Origin: Pseudomonas sp. PICF141
GTDB lineage: Bacteria; Pseudomonadota; Gammaproteobacteria; Pseudomonadales; Pseudomonadaceae
Assembly: GCF_002286815.1 (NCBI RefSeq)
Contig: NZ_MUNM01000028.1
Coordinates: 1-64,000 of the forward strand
Direction: 5' to 3'
DNA length: 64,000 bases
The notes under the pieces were generated by a model, which saw nothing but the letters and a program-made list of their open reading frames with translations, searched no databases and was not told the origin of the DNA. This document shows positions 62,101 to 64,000 of the stretch, one piece after another. The stretch's first letter is position 1. Each line of letters starts with the position of its first letter. The position numbers and the translations under genes were made by a program.

Positions 62101-64000
62101 CAAGGCAAACTCACCTTGCAGTTTGAGCATCAGGCGCCAGGGTTCGCTCAGGCGTTCACGGCGATATTCAAGGTCGAAGGCCGAGGCGCCGGGAGCGCCA
62201 AGAAACGCCTGGCGGATCTGTGTCTCATAGTGGCCGGCCAGATCCAGCTCGGTCACCAGTTCGCGCAGGTAAGGCGGGGTGATGCCGGTGTTCAGCGCTG
62301 TGCGATCTGGCTCGGTATCCGCGGTGACTTCGACCTGCATGAACGACAGTCGCCACCACAGGGGCTGATCGATGTTCGATTGCGCCAGTTCGACAAGGGA
62401 CAGTTTGCTGCGGGTTTTGCTGGCGATCAGTACATTCTCTTGAGGTGTTCCCGCTGCGGCACCTTCGATCACGACCTTCTGCCATTGCGTCGAGTCGGGC
62501 AGATCGATCATCACCACAAAGCCTTGCGTAAGGGAAAAGTCCTGGCGCAGGCGGGCGTCGATGCGTTTTTTGCTGAAATCATCCCGTGACGGCAGGTCCC
62601 TTTCGAGCAGTTCATGGGATTGCTTCATGGCCGCAATGCAGGTTTTGAACAGACGCTTGAGCTGCAAACGCCGAGCATCAGACAGCGTGTCGAGCCACTG
62701 CGGCAGCGCTCGCGCCAGGGCACTGCTGTGGTTTTGCTCGATGAGTTGCGCGAAGGCCAATTCCCGGGCGGCGGGTATCGGCACTGTCAGGCGGGCGAGG
62801 GTGCGTTCGCGTAGTGCTTCCAGCGCCGCTGCTCGCTGCCTGGCATGGGATGGCACAGGGTTGTCGGCAATCAGTTGAACAACCTGCTGTTCGCAACGGT
62901 AGAGCTGATCCTGCAGTGTGTATTGGAATGGGTCGCCGGTCAGCTCGCTCAACTGCAAGGTCAATACGTCGTCGGTGGCACTCCGTTTGAACAGCGTTTG
63001 TTCCAGTGCACGTCGTGAAGCAAAACGCTGCAAGCCACCGAATCGGCCGGGCCAATAAAGCAACAGGCTGTGCGACTCGGTACCGTCCAGCACCGATGGA
63101 TGCGCGATCAGCAGCAGGCCTTCCAGTTCCTCGGTTTGAGGGCTGCCGTCATCGCCTTCAGAGGTCGACAGCGTCAGCCGTGCGACCGCCACCTCGGCCT
63201 TGCGATCCACCCGGACGGGCGCATCCAGAACAGCCTTGAGCATCTGGTGCTCTTCACGACTGATCTGGTTCAGGGTCAGTTGAATCTCGGACTCGACGCG
63301 CAACCCTGTCAGCCGTGCCTGATACAGTGCGCGGTAATGTGGATTCGGGGTATGACGCAGTTCCAGCATCTTCAGCACGTCGCGGGCGTTCAGTAATGCC
63401 GACGCGGCGGTGTGGCTGGCCTGTTCGGCGGCTGTCAGGACGTCGAGCAGTTGTTTCAGGTTCTGCAGGCGTGGGTCATCCAGATCGCCTGCGGACTCTG
63501 TGCCAAGCAAGGTTTCAAGGGCTGCGCAGTGGTACGCCACGGCACGCTGGCGAATGTCCAGCGCGATATCGGGATTGAGCAAACCGAACTGCGCAATGCT
63601 ATCGATGCCTGGCTCTTCGGGGTTGATGACTACCGGCTGTTCTGCAGGCTCGGCAAAAACAGCGTATTGCTGATCCAGCCGGTCGGCGGCGTCCAGCGCC
63701 GTGGCGCCATGCTCGCTGATATCACTGCCATTGCCCTGACGAATGCTGTCCATCCAGGCGACCGATACGTGCGCAATCAACTGCTCGGCAGCCACCTCCA
63801 GTGGCGTGGCTCCGATGCGGGTGTATTCGAGGCTGATGCTGCCGAATCGGGACATTTCGACCTTCTCTGGCGGGTGTGCGATCAGCCAGTTTTCCACCTC
63901 ATGACGGTGCTGGAAGTGCTTCCAGGCCGGTTGCTGGTCTGGCAGGTACAGCCACTGCGCGGCCGGTTGCTCGGTACTGATGAGCAAAGCCCCGGGCAAC
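59104..64000 (-). CDS. Giant dermonecrotic-toxin-like protein (DUF6543 type), 5' end outside window
   Basis: At least 1631 residues; the frame is still open at the window edge and no start can be placed, so the gene continues beyond 64000. No classical enzyme motif was recognised. A module LLYLPD...-Y-x-S-...-L is seen three times: near residue 15 (WLYLPDQQPAWKHF), near 305 (LLLYWPGRFGGLQRF) and near 700 (TLLYLPDCPDGIYLRQY), and it also occurs in the NEL protein. A hydrophobic Ala/Gly-rich part lies near 830-890 and a Gly-rich loop (MEGGGAGGGAVLGLLADGMD) near 1000. The C-terminal third is helical and charged. No LRR or NEL domain and no signal are seen in the visible part. Probably a secreted or surface toxin, by analogy. 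Confidence 0.75.
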   Translation of the reverse strand, partial: LPGALLISTEQPAAQWLYLPDQQPAWKHFQHRHEVENWLIAHPPEKVEMSRFGSISLEYTRIGATPLEVAAEQLIAHVSVAWMDSIRQGNGSDISEHGATALDAADRLDQQYAVFAEPAEQPVVINPEEPGIDSIAQFGLLNPDIALDIRQRAVAYHCAALETLLGTESAGDLDDPRLQNLKQLLDVLTAAEQASHTAASALLNARDVLKMLELRHTPNPHYRALYQARLTGLRVESEIQLTLNQISREEHQMLKAVLDAPVRVDRKAEVAVARLTLSTSEGDDGSPQTEELEGLLLIAHPSVLDGTESHSLLLYWPGRFGGLQRFASRRALEQTLFKRSATDDVLTLQLSELTGDPFQYTLQDQLYRCEQQVVQLIADNPVPSHARQRAAALEALRERTLARLTVPIPAARELAFAQLIEQNHSSALARALPQWLDTLSDARRLQLKRLFKTCIAAMKQSHELLERDLPSRDDFSKKRIDARLRQDFSLTQGFVVMIDLPDSTQWQKVVIEGAAAGTPQENVLIASKTRSKLSLVELAQSNIDQPLWWRLSFMQVEVTADTEPDRTALNTGITPPYLRELVTELDLAGHYETQIRQAFLGAPGASAFDLEYRRERLSEPWRLMLKLQGEFALLQRQIDAHGQHVLNIAIDANTRQAFAAQGKRIVLLPAHLTVGGEDTPQQGPSTLSGITFIEEQVSGLTLLYLPDCPDGIYLRQYDSLEQARQGLFNLCLHTGMINYLAGRALAGDFAFHVSRINQALLRNFTALIGVGIPWPATTSLAAHLLNVHMGRLLEAHRSTSRSNDALYLERCALQSGAMFNYLKMALGMVPFVGSAVALYDAWDSANLALAAFLRGDVGHGLADVESVLLSLIDAAMDLLPGTAATPGAARAVARRRQLRTLAGKAGAMRVPSRRQARSVLDYFKGYEYEHEISLAGLQPATHGIYRNVYRHADGDFMISQGRIYRIELSDAPRGWRLYGTWARAYKQPIALDEAGHWNTHYAVHGTLMEGGGAGGGAVLGLLADGMDPLWPAAIRHRLPRWWTDRHLRRQLTLTNTADAYTRRLDTQTRSTNVALERYYASAPAQRPPLRSSLESACLTDIEIARNSYQNLVDLLPLSHGRKRTQIEDLQSRSAWVVVDRTVHRIQFGKERLVEHLDRIDELLTRSDTTPINDTRAHLRLMEQRKNTRKAFLQEFDQAYAAMEQVNLWNRRITQREHKARMAADVATVNKTLSESNYRYLKTAHLLEIISRVDAVDDTTWLYFHAQLKQARTQVGRALFTQHNLPQVRASLAQRNRVFDDCLATYTDFRRNLNAWTLGYPQHLDLEQVAPFLENLAKVEELARNALRNRTAITPTEGTTGKKLFETEDSRLLVGVEHTDAATRQKRFTIEGVDGRTETWLPRSSGKYHLSEPAASSQTPLASDVQPLLAEARKRLAAVPTYKNRVEGYARQDMLPVDLEHMMSIEASELSMRAQAIERLSPHDPLVRQLSDQVRDLTRAGRTLRIEQSMNGKTPTEGYLDYLLEQRVIDIRKEGGLRDLGKRPDGQRDFLQEYEVRDLTRQPPQPLWYAHFHYPSAKSPFNDFVKGHLKLPEQRNLGLQWQQAQASSGAAVEPIWRGDIGKPLALKHFSRL

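Overview
The window looks like chromosomal DNA of a Pseudomonas of the fluorescens group. Evidence: high-GC coding DNA; fluorescens-type REP/REPIN elements (inward-facing GTGGCGAGGGGGCTTGCC, GTAGGAGCGAGGCTTGCC and GTGGGAGCGGGCTTGCC units) in most larger gaps; and typical neighbourhoods such as cumA-tadA, cmoA-cmoB, icp next to an AsrA-type Lon protease, gcd-oprB, and divergent metR/metE. No rRNA, tRNA, CRISPR array, integrase or prophage was seen. One REP-associated transposase (RAYT) is present.

Layout. 0-3 kb: end of a sugar-PTS locus (LamB-like porin tail, EIIA-HPr-EI fusion, stand-alone EIIB-like protein without its phosphocysteine). 4-8 kb: periplasmic multicopper oxidase, and wobble-base tRNA modification genes tadA, cmoB and cmoA. 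8-19 kb: lysoplasmalogenase, I42 protease inhibitor, AsrA/Lon protease, glucose dehydrogenase with glucose porin, a small VF530 protein, a membrane protein, and a siderophore-reductase/PadR pair like E. coli NfeF/NfeR. 19.2-26.7 kb: a six-gene CS1-type (alternative chaperone-usher) fimbrial locus behind an AT-rich leader, with two paralogous tip adhesins. 26.8-31.5 kb: a 1559-residue LRR protein with a C-terminal NEL ubiquitin-ligase domain. 31.6-39 kb: a bifunctional penicillin-binding protein, the RAYT, an amino-acid permease, and a frameshifted opgC. 39-43 kb: a GtrB/GtrII/GT39 glycan-modification operon. 43.5-53.6 kb: a signalling island of two histidine kinases, a di-haem peroxidase, two REC-GGDEF-EAL proteins and a divergent REC-HD-GYP-like protein. 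53.7-59.1 kb: Nudix, LysE and GNAT genes, metR and metE. 59.1-64 kb: a second giant toxin-like protein cut by the window edge.

The strongest leads are the signalling island and the surface/virulence block. In the signalling island, three proteins share one unusual extended receiver domain, and the two c-di-GMP proteins have lost opposite catalytic halves (GSDEF with intact EAL; intact GGDEF with broken EAL). The divergent HD-GYP-like protein has lost its HD dyad. This suggests one phosphorelay feeding separated synthesis, breakdown and sensing of c-di-GMP, possibly tied to periplasmic peroxide through the embedded peroxidase. In the surface block, a CS1-type pilus with two divergent tip domains lies next to a probable host-directed ubiquitin ligase.

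Functions were assigned from recognised motifs and family knowledge only; no database search was run.
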